From: Ustulina deusta
Lineage: Eukaryota > Ascomycota > Sordariomycetes > Xylariales > Xylariaceae
Assembly: GCA_023159155.1 (NCBI GenBank)
Contig: JAJNNX010000031.1
Coordinates: 124,001-188,000 of the forward strand
Length of the DNA stretch: 64,000 bases
Direction: 5' to 3'
Shown here: in pieces, positions 49,390 to 60,355 of the stretch
Position numbering within the stretch: position 1 is the first letter of the stretch
Layout of the letters: each line of letters begins with the position of its first letter
Made by a program: the position numbers and the translations under genes
The notes under the pieces: model-generated
Told to the model about the DNA's origin: nothing
Seen by the model: the letters and a program-made list of their open reading frames with translations, nothing else
Databases searched by the model: none

Positions 49390-52214
49390 TTAATCTAGAG
49401 CATAACACTTCTCAACACTTACCGGGTCATTTCCCCACCAATTCGGCATAGTGACGACCTTTCCGCTTCCGAAGAACAAGAAAATGAGCAGCAGGTTCAA
49501 GTTGAACCCGGCATCAAACGCGGCGGCGAGAATGAAATTATATCTAGCCCACAGTTGATAGCGGTACCGATACGCCCAGTACATGACGACGAAGCCGCCG
49601 ATGAAGCGAGAGAAGTAGCCCGTAGAGACGTTACCGTAGAAGATCGAGGCACCGCTACAGAAAATTGTGGTGTTCCATAAATTGAACTTGGCTCGAGGGA
49701 ACAAGCGATGAAGCAGATAAATCACAGCAGGCGCCCCCGCACCGAAGAGGAAAGCATATGGGATCGGTTTCCATTGCTGTTGTTGGAAGAGTTTCGTGGG
49801 ACCCTTGTTGGAGAAAAGAGGTCAGTACCTTCACTCGGCTTGATCTTATTGACAATACAGCTTCGTGGGTTCACTTACAATCAAGACATATTGTACCCCG
49901 AGCGTTAGATAGCCAGCTAAGGACTGCCCCGTCCAGATATGAGCTGGATCCTCGAGCTCGCCAGTCAAGTAATCGCGCTTGGTATTTAGCACCCATCGCA
50001 TGGCAGCATAATTGATTGGCACACCGAGCGTGATGCCGAGGACTTGCGAAAAAAATATTGCGCGTTGAGGGACATGCATATAATGTCCTATTTTCTGGTC
50101 TTGAAGCATATATTGCGCCCTGTACCAGGCATCACCGGCTATTGAGCCATATACCTAGAGCAGGTCAATTGTACGTATGAAGAAGAGACTTACTCGGTTG
50201 ACGACTTACACTTGCACCTATGGGGTTCCTGTGATGATCAAGGTTTTGGACCATAGTACCGTATAGTAGCTCGTTGAATGTCCCAATTGGTAGTTGAAAA
50301 TTGCTGACGGCATAAAGCCATCCTAGAGGTATAACAACTACAGCACCTGTCGCCAAGGCCACAAAGTAGGTCCACCAAGGTATGAATATCAAGTCCTTCG
50401 CAACGATCGTGATGATGGACCTAAAAACACTCAGGGTTAGTTATCACTATTTTTGAATGTGACCGACGAGTGCTTCAAAAGCGTAGAAATGTTCTGCCGA
50501 AAACATGATCAAAAGCCCCAGAGAGTCTCATACTCAAGGTGACGAAAACAAAAAGAAAATGACACTGAGAATTACTCACACGAACGACGCCGAGAAGAGA
50601 GCCAAGTACCACCAAAAGGGAACCTCTTTGTACGATCGCATGAGCACGTTTAATCGATCAGTGTACTGATGATTGATACCCTGACCGGGGCTATTTCTAC
50701 GAGCTCGAAACTTTTTATAGGCTGTCCGAATGTTTGAAGCGCCAAAAAATGCGATCCAGCTGTAGGCGGAGACATACGAGGCGTAGTCGAAGAAGATGGT
50801 CCAGAGGTTGTGGACGCCGAGATACATGGGGCCTAGTTCTTGATACGCCGTCTGATTGAAGGTATTCGAGGCCGTGACAAGCGTGGAAACCGGGTATATC
50901 TCGCCGTCGGCGGTGCAAGCCCGGTTCGTCATCAAACAATGGCCGTAACCCCCCAAGCCACCCCATTTGGCCGCCGGGAGTAGAATCCAGGCGCTCAAGA
51001 CGAAGGAGGCGAACAAGACGACTTGCGACCACCACGGGCTTAGGAACAGGGGCACGCCCGCGTTGTAGTTCGATATGTTGGCCCAGTCAAAGCTTAGGTT
51101 CAGAAAACCCATCCCGCCGAGGCCCGAGCCAATGAAGTTGGCGACAGGATTGTGCGGCGCAACCCAGCATAAGAAAGCAAGAGAGTTGAGAAAGGGAAAT
51201 ACAAACTCGGGTAGGAACTGCCAGAGAGTAATCCCGAGCAACACGAACCAGAACACCTTGAATTGCTTCCGAGCTGCGGGCGATGGGCTCTTGTTCTGCT
51301 TCGCCTGGGTCTCGAACAATGCCGTCTGACACAAAGCCTGCCACCACTGGTAGGCGGGTTCGTACAGAAGCAGCTGCCGCGCGATGGCGGCGAACGCGTA
51401 CCCCGTCGCGTCGATGGACCACATGAAGAATATGGCCGCGGCGGGGTGGAGGCGCTCGTTGAAATAGAGCTCGCCGACGGCGATGGGGGTCGTGGCGAGG
51501 TTGCCCGTCGCGCCGGAGGCCGCCGTGACCGTGACCAGGACGTGTTCCTTGACGGACCACGGCCCCGGGTTCAGATTGAAGGACCATTTTGTCAGCGGGA
51601 TGCCGATCTGGCGATTCGGCAACACACGGGCGAGCCACAAGCCCACGTAATTCGATGCGATCTGGACAAAGAAAACCGAGTAGGGCGCATACGTCGTTCG
51701 AAACGTGTTGATCTGGGATAGAAATGCGCCTGGGATGACGAAGACTATCGCCAACACGAAGTATCGAAAGGTGATTGTGGGCAATGTTGCTATCTAGGGG
51801 TTAGATTCTATCACGTATAGTAGAGATCTGGCCCATTTTGGGAGTGTGTGGGGATAGACGGTAGCATGAAGCAGACAAACTCTACGAAGACGAGAATAAT
51901 AAATAGACTTAAGAATGCATACTGTCGTCATGAAGACTAACGACGCGCCTGACCTCGGCAGGAATCTGGCTAATTTCAGGGTCATCCTCGGCTTCTAGGT
52001 CCGCGTCCACTTCGACGGGGCTCTCCAAGTCGACCTTCTCTCTTGCACCATCAGTCGAGTTGTTCTCGTCTTTGGTATCGTCGCCCTGCTTCTTCTGGGA
52101 GTCATCGTTGGATTGGCGTTTGTGAAGAGCGTCCAACGGCTCCACGGTTAGCTGGGCGCTAGTGGACTTGGCTTCAGATTCCCCGAGGCTTGGCACACTA
52201 CTGCCGGCAGACAT
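49390..52214 (-). CDS. OPT-family oligopeptide transporter
   Basis: Five exons encode 800 aa: 52214-51923, 51789-50580, 50420-50210, 50154-49879 and 49803-49390. Introns are 51790-51922, 50421-50579, 50155-50209 and 49804-49878, all GT...AG with consistent phase. The first about 97 residues are a hydrophilic, acidic cytosolic tail; the join ...SLHDD to TTLPTITFRYF restores the usual start of the first membrane helix. About a dozen or more hydrophobic segments follow, with family sequences such as ASGATGNLATTPIAVGELYF and HNPVANFIGSGLGGMGFLNL and the C-terminal NWWGNDP. OPT proteins import small peptides or related compounds with protons across the plasma membrane; the substrate cannot be told from sequence. 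The start at 52214 follows the MSAGSSV methionine; further upstream ATGs are not supported. Confidence 0.9.
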
Positions 52215-54216
52215 CGTATTAGTCAATTTGGCTTCTAGACGACGTCTTGGATCATGCCAAGTTGTTGTCACAGTGAGCAACACTGACCGCCGAGGCTAGA
52301 CTGACAAGAGAGAACAGGGAGACAAGACTCTGGCATCTTTCCAAACCTAATAAATGGCTTTGTTTGGGTTCGCATGACGCCACCAAGAAGCTAAACGGCG
52401 TGCACAAGAAGTCAAATCGCGCCATCGCTCCAACAAGGGAGAAGCATCGCCCAGATACTGGTTAAAGCAGTGTGCGATGCAGTTCTGCAGGGGTTGAACG
52501 TCTAACCTCCAGGAGCTTGATTGGCCTACGGGCCGAATTCTCCTACTTTTGCAAGACCAGTCTCACGTTAGGTTCCATGGTGTTTTCCCCGCGCTGTTTA
52601 TTTGGGCAAGTTGGCATCTCGTGATACCTATCCAACTAAGCGCTACAGACAGTGGATGGTTCATGACCCATGGCATCGGAGACACCAACCTTCAATATTT
52701 GATGTAGAAGGGTGGCGACGACTGGTCACTAATAACTCGTATGGCAGGGAAAAGCTAGTTTTAAGCTATCCTTGGCTAACAGCAACCCGATACCTAGCCT
52801 ATTGCAACACAGCAAATAAACCGAAGCATGTTACATCGCACTTTGAATTAAAAGTTCTGTTGATACGGTCTCGAAGTACAGGGTTGTCTTCGTTGTTTTA
52901 AGTAGAACCGGCGTTTGGTATGCATAGGAGATTCTCGTAGGAAAATTATCGCACTTAACAGCTCACCCCTTCGCGCAGAGCAAGTAAATCCTGGAGCTCT
53001 TTCAGGAGCTTGCCCCTTGCGTGTTAATCCTCTTAACCCAGGGTGTAAGAGCAAGACGGAATAACCCGAAGCGCCAACAGTTAGTTGGGACCGATCTTCT
53101 GCAGAGCATCTAAATAACAGAATTGTCAATAACTTCCTTGGCTACTCAGCTCGGCGGACTTCTGGATGCCTATGATCTGAGCGAGCAGGCGGTGATTATT
53201 CACAAAAGTGTCAACTTAAAAACATGCCGTATATGGCGTTTGGCAAGCTGACACGCATGCCGCCATTCCGTCTCAACTTTAATAAAGCCAAAAGTAGATA
53301 GCTTGGCCCTTCGACGCGTATTCCGTCCGTGTCGGCCGTATCGTCGTCATTGGAGTGTACTAGGTTAACATGCCATACCTTAATTCTGTCGAATACAGAG
53401 TTGATTTTCCACGTCGTCTTGAATAGATTGGGCAGAAGCCATTGTGCCTTAGTCGGGGTAGCGTTGCATCTGACTCAAAGAAAAGATAATTCCAATGAAT
53501 AGATCGGTCGTGAATAGGTCCCTGACTGAGACCACAATTCTAGAATTACCCAAGTCAAGTTCTCGTGACTCGCCACACAGTAAGCATCTTGTTCGAGCAG
53601 AGAGCAAAATTTTAGGACTAGTGAGTGGTATGGTACCTCCTGTGAGCCCCGAATTGTATATAATAGCAGTAACTCCATACCACCAAGAAAGTGCCAAAGG
53701 GCCAACCACGGCGCAATAGCGATAAATCCAAATAGCGTTAAACAGCCCAGGAAACGAATAGAAAGTTGCTACCAAGAAGAAAGCTTTGTCGCGATATACT
53801 CATCGGGGATGGTTGTACTATGAGGGGGATATTGAATAATCACCCTCCTACGGAGGTTGTCAGCTCAAGTTGCCAACGAATGCAATACATACGTAATAAA
53901 TCATTGCCCAACAACACTCGAGGCCTTAGCCATGATCCCCCAAATTATTTAAAGGCTGTACCCAGTGTGCAGTACCACACAACTACGTGGGGCGAACCGA
54001 GAATCTATCTGAATTCAGGGGAACACTATTCGGCTGGTGAAATACTTATGTATCCATCTGCTAAAGCCGGTAGACTTAAAGCAGCAGTGGAAAGCAGCCC
54101 TGGCTACGATGACGACCGGGTAACCACCATGTGTGCCCGAGTCCCATTATGATCTCTAAGGTGCACCGTAGGGCCATTCTACAACGGCGAAGAATTCGTC
54201 GGAAGGAGTCGGTTCA
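52215..54216. other. 2 kb spacer without recognisable genes
   Basis: Upstream region of the transporter and downstream region of the OTU gene. ORFs of 60 to 128 codons (for example 53449-53775 minus and 53766-54152 plus) have no domain I recognise and are left uncalled. Confidence 0.55.
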
Positions 54217-55287
54217 TCAACTCTTCTTCCTCAACGAGTTATAATGTTCGCCAAGGCCGTACCCGTGGCGATAATACGCGAGCCAAATCGTCCTATCCCG
54301 ATTCTTTTCCGCTTCCGCTTCCGCATCCGCTTGTCCATGAAGCCCACCACCACTCGGCAGTATCGTCTCCGTCCGTCCGTTCTGGACGACCTTGATCTCG
54401 ACCTGGTACGCGCTGGCGAGGGCAAGTAGCTCGAGCTGGCCGCCCCACTCGGCCGTGTCCCTGATCTTCGGGACGTAGCTCTCGAGCGGCTCCTCGAGGA
54501 ACGGCGTGAAGCCGTCCGGGTGGTTCTCCATGTACTCCGTGGCGACCCTGCGCACGACCCTATACGGAGGCGTCGCATCTTCGCCTGCCCTTACAGCCCC
54601 GGTCTCTGCAAAGGGGGAGATCTGGATGTTCCGCTGCGCGAGCTGGTCCGCGACGGCGGAGAAGAGACAGTGCCCGTCGGGCCGTATTTCGTGCTCGATG
54701 AGGCCGTGGGCGTTGAACGTCCGCTCTAGCGACGACCTCTCTACGCCCCGGTGGTCCGTCATGCCTCGCGCCTCTTGCTCGGCTGCTTCCGCTGCTATTT
54801 CTCGCTCGGTGGCACGGCGCGCCAGGCGATCTTTTTGGCGATTCCGCTTCTTGCCTCCTTGTTCCTGCGACTGGGCTTGGGGTTGTGCGGCGGGTTCGGA
54901 GGCGGCTTGTGTTCGTGTTGTCGAGGGCGACTGTGAGGACTGTGTCGACGGGGGTGTCTCGAAGGATATCGTCGTGTGTTTTAACCGATCCGCGATGTGA
55001 TTTGTGTCCGTTGCCGTGCCGCTTCTTCTTTCTGCGCCGTTCCCTGCCGCCTTCTGCCCAACGCCATTGGGCTCCCCGCCCTCCTGCTCGTCAACATCTC
55101 TATCTCCCTTCAACGCGTCGAGCTCTAGCTGTTGGCGCTCCCTTAGGTCCCGCTCGAGCGCTGCACACTCGTCGTTGACGCCCTTCCGCGTCTTCTTGGT
55201 CGTGTTCTTCTTTTTGCTGGTGATGCGCGATTGCAGGTCCCGCTGTTCTTTGCGATGGCGTGCCTGGATTGCTTCCAGAGTCTCCAT
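54217..55287 (-). CDS. OTU2: OTU-domain deubiquitinase, OTU2/OTUD6 type
   Basis: Single exon, 356 aa, starting at the METLEAIQARHRKEQRDLQ methionine (55287), the usual start of fungal homologues; no in-frame ATG lies upstream. The N-terminal half is charged and coiled-coil-like, with the conserved KKKNTTKKTRKGVNDEC segment, then a Gln/Ser/Pro linker and a basic patch. The OTU protease domain spans about residues 190-356. The catalytic Asp204 and Cys207 lie in IRPDGHCLF, and His348 in GEHYNSL, all intact. Yeast Otu2 removes monoubiquitin from ribosomal protein eS7 during translation recycling; orthology is inferred from the N-terminal basic segment plus the OTU domain. Confidence 0.92.
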   Translation of the reverse strand: METLEAIQARHRKEQRDLQSRITSKKKNTTKKTRKGVNDECAALERDLRERQQLELDALKGDRDVDEQEGGEPNGVGQKAAGNGAERRSGTATDTNHIADRLKHTTISFETPPSTQSSQSPSTTRTQAASEPAAQPQAQSQEQGGKKRNRQKDRLARRATEREIAAEAAEQEARGMTDHRGVERSSLERTFNAHGLIEHEIRPDGHCLFSAVADQLAQRNIQISPFAETGAVRAGEDATPPYRVVRRVATEYMENHPDGFTPFLEEPLESYVPKIRDTAEWGGQLELLALASAYQVEIKVVQNGRTETILPSGGGLHGQADAEAEAEKNRDRTIWLAYYRHGYGLGEHYNSLRKKS

Positions 55288-55955
55288 GGCGGTGACGGTC
55301 GCCAACACATAAAATTCCTTCAGGATCTAGAAGTTGTTTGCGGATCCGAATCTGTCGTGTGCCCTGTGGCTTAACAAAATAACAATTTCGATGTACTTTG
55401 AAAAGTGCAAGAGTAAAACTACGTGGGGCTCTGACGTGGGGTTGAAAACGCACTGCTCTATGATAGTGGGGTTACAGGGTTACCCCCCCAGGTGCCTGGT
55501 TGATAATGAGTGCTTCAACGCCAAAAAGTGAATTATCATGACGCGCTACTATCTGATAAGTGCTGATTGTGGAACGACGTCTACGTTTCTTAGGGGTAGG
55601 TGGTCAAATCACGGTAAATTGCACAATATACAGAGGGGGACTTGAATGAGCATGTGTGAAATAAATTGATCGTTCAGTTCGGCTTATTAATAGCATATAA
55701 AACATTCGAGAACCCCCCCCCGATCACAGTCGGACAACTTGAAGCTCTCGAAGCAGCCTGTGGTCGTTATGCTGCAAACTACAAATTTTAGGGACGAGAT
55801 TCTGACCCGCCCCTACCCGCGCTCTTCCATCTATCCAGTACAGAAAAGGGAGAAAGCAGACAAACTTATGACGCCGGGTCCTATAGATGGTCGACTTTTT
55901 ATACACGAACTGGGATGTAGAGAGGAACACGCTGTCGCGTGGACAGGGTACCCGT
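55288..55955. other. Spacer between OTU2 promoter and chitin synthase 3' end
   Basis: Both flanking genes run on the minus strand, so this holds the OTU2 upstream region and the chitin synthase 3' UTR. Eight C in a row occur near 55715. The frame read through the last chitin synthase intron stays open to 55724, but that is not the real C-terminus. Confidence 0.6.
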
Positions 55956-58829
55956 CTACCGTCTCGCGAAGCAGCACATGATTCCCGTCTTACCCAGGAA
56001 CCATAAGCATCCGATGAAACGGACCAGTGACAGAAGGGCCGTAGCGATGAGAAGGAATTTGAAATAACTGGCCGTTCTGTCCGAAGTTTTGCCCTATTCC
56101 ATGTTAGCATGCCAATGTCCCGAGAGTCGCCCTCATGATTTAAACTTACACCAATGCCGAACGTGGCGAGGCTGTCGCTTGTCACACCAATAATGAGTGC
56201 AAGATTGGTAAATAGCCAGGTAATGACTAGTGACGTACGGAAAGATTTGTATGAATCTTCCAGGTTGGGCTTATCATCCTCGGGCACAGACTTGAACGGC
56301 TCCAAAGCACGCTTTACAGTCTGTTCAAATTGACTGTCGATGTCTTCCTGGGGCTTCTCTATTTCTTCAATTGCTGCGTCGCCTTTTTCATCCTTCACGA
56401 CTTGTGCGGTTGGCAAAGCCTCCGCCTTGTCTGAACCCTTGGTACCCCACGAGACATCATGCCAGTTGTTAAATGCGTAGACATTGAGGATGTTGATGTA
56501 GGTCGATGCGAAAATCAGATACGCGGGGAACGAATGGAACATGTGCCAAGGGTCGAGATAGAGGAAAGAGGCGATGTAGTATAATCCGAAGGTAGCCAGC
56601 AACGCAACGATGATGATACCGACTTCAGAGTTTGTCGTAAACAATGATTTCAGTGCATCGCCAGTGTCGTCGCCTGAGAATTTAGTTGCCGAAGTTGTAA
56701 AGGCCCTGACTACGAGATAGATCGAGAGGATGATAATGTAGAATTGGATTAAACCGAACAATCCGAACGAGCTGATATATTGCCACTTAGAACCCTTGGG
56801 CCGGTTACCCAGCGCAAGGATGAACTGGAGGATGATACATGCGACGTATAGATACTGAAGAATGATGTTGATGATTGGTGTGGCCGTGTCTCCGAAGGGC
56901 CAGCCACCGCCGCCGGTCGCCGGGTCAGGTGTGCCAACTAGGTCCATGATAACGGTTGTGGTCAAGTAGTATGACGCCAAACTGAACCAAGTGAACAAAA
57001 CGTTTGCGACGTTGTAGATGAGCTGGAGATGGAAGAAGAACATGCGTAGGATGTTGTGACCACTTTTGTACATTCGGCCGAAATGCATGAGAGAATAAAG
57101 CGAGGCAGCAAAAGAACCGTTGAGCCATCGACGCCGCTGGCTGATGAATTCCGGCGCACCCTCGGGCACATCGGTTTCACCCTTGGCCGCCTTGATATAC
57201 GTTAGATGCCATTTAGAACCAGCCTTGGCGACCAGCTCAAAACAAAGAATTCGATCTTCGGCCAAGAACATATTCTTTTTGAAGATGTTCATGCCTTCAA
57301 TACCCTTCTTGCCCAGGATCTTTGAAAGGGTGTGGTCACCATGGAAATACTGCTCCAGAGGTCGACCCATAATCGCTCGGAAGCGGTAGGCAGAAAAGGC
57401 ACCGGGAAGCACAGACACGTAGCCGAAAGAGCTCTCAAGAGGTTTATCAAGAATGTTGGAGATCTTATACTCAAAGTTCTGCACCGCAACCAGAGGGTTG
57501 AGCAGCTTCTTGCCGCCCTTGCCCAACATGGCGTGGATTTCGCCACAAGCACCACCGAGATCCTTGTCGTTGTAGAAGCCTTCCCACAATGCTAAGAGCG
57601 ACTTCGCTCCTGGCTTGGTGCCAGCATCAAGAAGGATACAGACTTCGGGGTTCAAGATACGGCCAAATGCATTGAAGAGCCAGCGGTGAGAATTGATCTT
57701 CTTGCTATTTTTCTGCTTCAGACAGAAGATCATCTGAACTGGAGGCAGAGTCTGCGGAGTGTCCTCCGTCGGCGATGGTCGAATGAGTTGTTGGTTTGGC
57801 GTCACAGACAGCTGGGTGGTGTATTCGAAAATGTGAGCGACGGTTTCCTTGCCGTTAACCTCCTTCTTTATAACACCATCTTGAAATACGCCAATAGTTG
57901 CGAGAACATCCAACGTTGCCTTGTCCGTATTCTCTATGCCATCGAAGACAAAGCAAACAACGATCTTCTGCCAAGCAGGGCCGCCCTTGTTCCAGAACGT
58001 AGATTTCTTCAGGTTGACGATATCGCGAATGTTCTGCATGACACCATGCAACGTTCGGGCGAATAGGACCTTGTCTTCGTTGTAGTAGGTGATGGCAATG
58101 AGGAGCTCGGTGTGCCTGTTATACATTCTAGGGCGAAGATCGTACCCATTCTTGAGGGTGAATTCGTTCGGGTCGCATGTGGCAGCAGTATATCGCATGT
58201 GCACGAATTCTCCAGTGCCGCTCTCATTGTCGGCGTACTTCGGCTGAACTGAATTCTTAATAGCACTAGGGACAGGGTAATCCACGCTGAGAACGGATCC
58301 CTGAACAAGTTTTACTTTCCGCGTGGCATAGCGCTTCAGGCCGCCAGGTGCACCACCCGGCTGCTGACGTCGGAGCCAGCTCTCGTCAGAATCCACAGTG
58401 GAGGCCGGCCGAGGTGTTCCGAAGCCAAAGCCAGTATCCTCCAGCTGCTGTCCTCCAAATGCTCCTGGATACTCGTTGCCATAGGGCTGCGGGGTCTGAG
58501 TCATGGGAGGAGCACTCGTTGTGTAAGACTCCGTGAGGCTGTAGGCGGAGACAGGACGCGCGGGAGGCGTGTGTGCGCCTAGTCGATCTTGCTCGTAGTG
58601 GCCCGGTGTTTGACCGAGCAGGTGTCGTTGCGACTCATCGTCGTCTTGATCAGTGGGCGGTAGATGATACTGCGAGCCACCAAGTCAGTCATGGAACCTT
58701 AAAATGGGCTGAAACCCAGCGGCGTGGTTAAGGTTAAACTCCTGCACGTACCGTGCTGCCTCCAGGAAGGTCCTGAAGCCGGTGCCCGTCATACTCATTA
58801 TTATTGTTCCCTTGGGGGTTGTACGCCAT
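55956..58829 (-). CDS. Class III chitin synthase
   Basis: Plasma-membrane processive glycosyltransferase that adds GlcNAc from UDP-GlcNAc to chitin in the cell wall. Three exons (58829-58752, 58669-56150, 56093-55956) encode 911 aa, normal for the class. Intron 1 (58670-58751, GTACGT...CGCAG) joins ...DLPGGST to YHLPPTDQD. Intron 2 (56094-56149, GTAAGT...AATAG, GCTAAC branch) joins ...ATFGIG to [11 protein letters not shown], giving the usual C-terminus ending CCFARR. Catalytic elements: LLDAGTKP (Asp374), AEDRIL (about 497-499) and QRRRWLNGS (about 537-545). Several membrane helices follow the catalytic domain. Overall similarity is to Aspergillus ChsB and Neurospora Chs-1, class III enzymes important for hyphal growth. 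The N-terminal MAYNPQGNN...[11 protein letters not shown] region is also typical. All key residues are intact. Confidence 0.96.
56094..56149 (-). other. Last intron of the chitin synthase gene
   Basis: 56 bp, phase 0, GTAAGT donor, GCTAAC branch point and AATAG acceptor. Without this intron the ORF runs on into a false tail of about 140 residues. Confidence 0.92.
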
Positions 58830-60311
58830 GGTTGCGATGGGCTCGACGCGCCGTTATCCGCAATGGCCGAAGACGATTCTTTGCTCGAAAGATGGAAAAT
58901 GCGCAACCCAAACCAGTGCTCGAAGGGAGATGGCTGTCTTGATGACAACTCTTGGGCGGAAGCCTAAATCGTCCGATGAGGTGATCTAGGGGCAAAAACT
59001 AAGATGCAGTGTTTCCCCCCCACAGATGAACAAAGAGCTTCGGTGTGAAAAGCGAAGGGACTGTTTGCAGGTGAGGAGAGATTGCACTGCAAGACAGAAA
59101 AAAGAACGAAAATGGGAAGAACAGTAGGTATGATGTGATGGATCACCCAGCCTTCGGGAGGGAAGTAAGTAAGAGAAAAATCTCTTCGCCGTGGCAGATT
59201 GTTTCAGAAGGGAACAGGGAGAATGTGCATGGGACAGTGACGCCTTTAGATAAACTCGTGTTTTTTTCAGGCTGGGATCTGCAGAGCAACGCCATTCGCG
59301 GGCTAAAAGTACCTTTGTACACCTGCACCTAGTACTGTATACATGCCCCTCCAGTAGTGCAGAGTATAAGTACTAGGTATAGCAACAGCTGGACCAGAGT
59401 TGGCCACGAGAAGATGGAACAAGCCAATCAGGAGTCGCCATGTGGGGCTGTTCTAACTAGTGTAGTCAGTGTGGCTTAGTTGGGTGAACAGCCCCGGGAA
59501 ATTGGCTTAGGTGCTTTGCCCCTACGGCTATGCTGACACAACAGTGCACGATGTACTTCAATATTCCCGCTGCCTCATGTTCGCAGTCCGATTGTAAGAT
59601 AGGTACTTAAAGTATCTGCTCTGCTCCTTTCAAACATGGTTTATCGTATAGTATAAGCTTTTGGTGTATTCTTGAATAGCTGTTTCTATTTGGTTTACAG
59701 CACATCCTGTACTGCTACAGGTAGTTTATTCAGGGACACCTGGCAGAGGCAAATGTCAAATACCTAATAAAGACACACCATTTGCCCTCCAGGACACTAG
59801 CAGCCAACTCGGTTGGTGTTCATTTCGTTCACGAATCAGTCCTATATACCTACATAGGCCTCACCACCTTTTGTGCTGTAGGTAACTCCTCGTTGGATGG
59901 TCGATGCCAAGAGCGGATCTGAGCGGATATAGCTGCTCCCGCTTTATGGTAGGTAGCAAGCAGCTGCGTGTGCATGGATGACCTCAAATGCAACATCTCG
60001 ATGCAGACTTCTTAGACCAACCAACTGCCATGTACGTCGCTCGTTAGGTAGGTATTCCTACAGCAAGTCAAGTAGGGTGGGGTAGTGTATATAAGTAGCA
60101 ATCTTTCCCCAGTGAAAAAGCCTACACTAGTTATACACGCATACAAATTGAATCTTGCTTCTTTACCATTCATGAATAATTACATGAGTCGAACAAAGTC
60201 TAGACGAGTTTTTTTGTCTTTTGCCTTATGTAGCTAGTGTGTACGACTAGTTCAGCTGATGGGGACAGCTGAGCCACAGCCTTAGAACTACTAAACACAG
60301 CCATAGGGTAA

Positions 60312-60355
60312 TACGTATTGGTACGACCAAGTACACTTAGTCGTACCAATACGTA
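60312..60355. repeat. Perfect 16 bp inverted repeat with 12 bp loop
   Basis: TACGTATTGGTACGAC at 60312-60327 is exactly complementary to GTCGTACCAATACGTA at 60340-60355. Single-stranded DNA or RNA here would form a 16 bp hairpin. Confidence 0.9.

Noticed and set aside
53449..53775. 108-codon minus-strand ORF with hydrophobic start
   Set aside because: No family resemblance, and an overlapping opposite-strand ORF of similar quality exists.
55724..56149. Extended C-terminal tail of chitin synthase in the unspliced frame
   Set aside because: Splicing at 56149/56094 gives the conserved family C-terminus; the tail has no family match.
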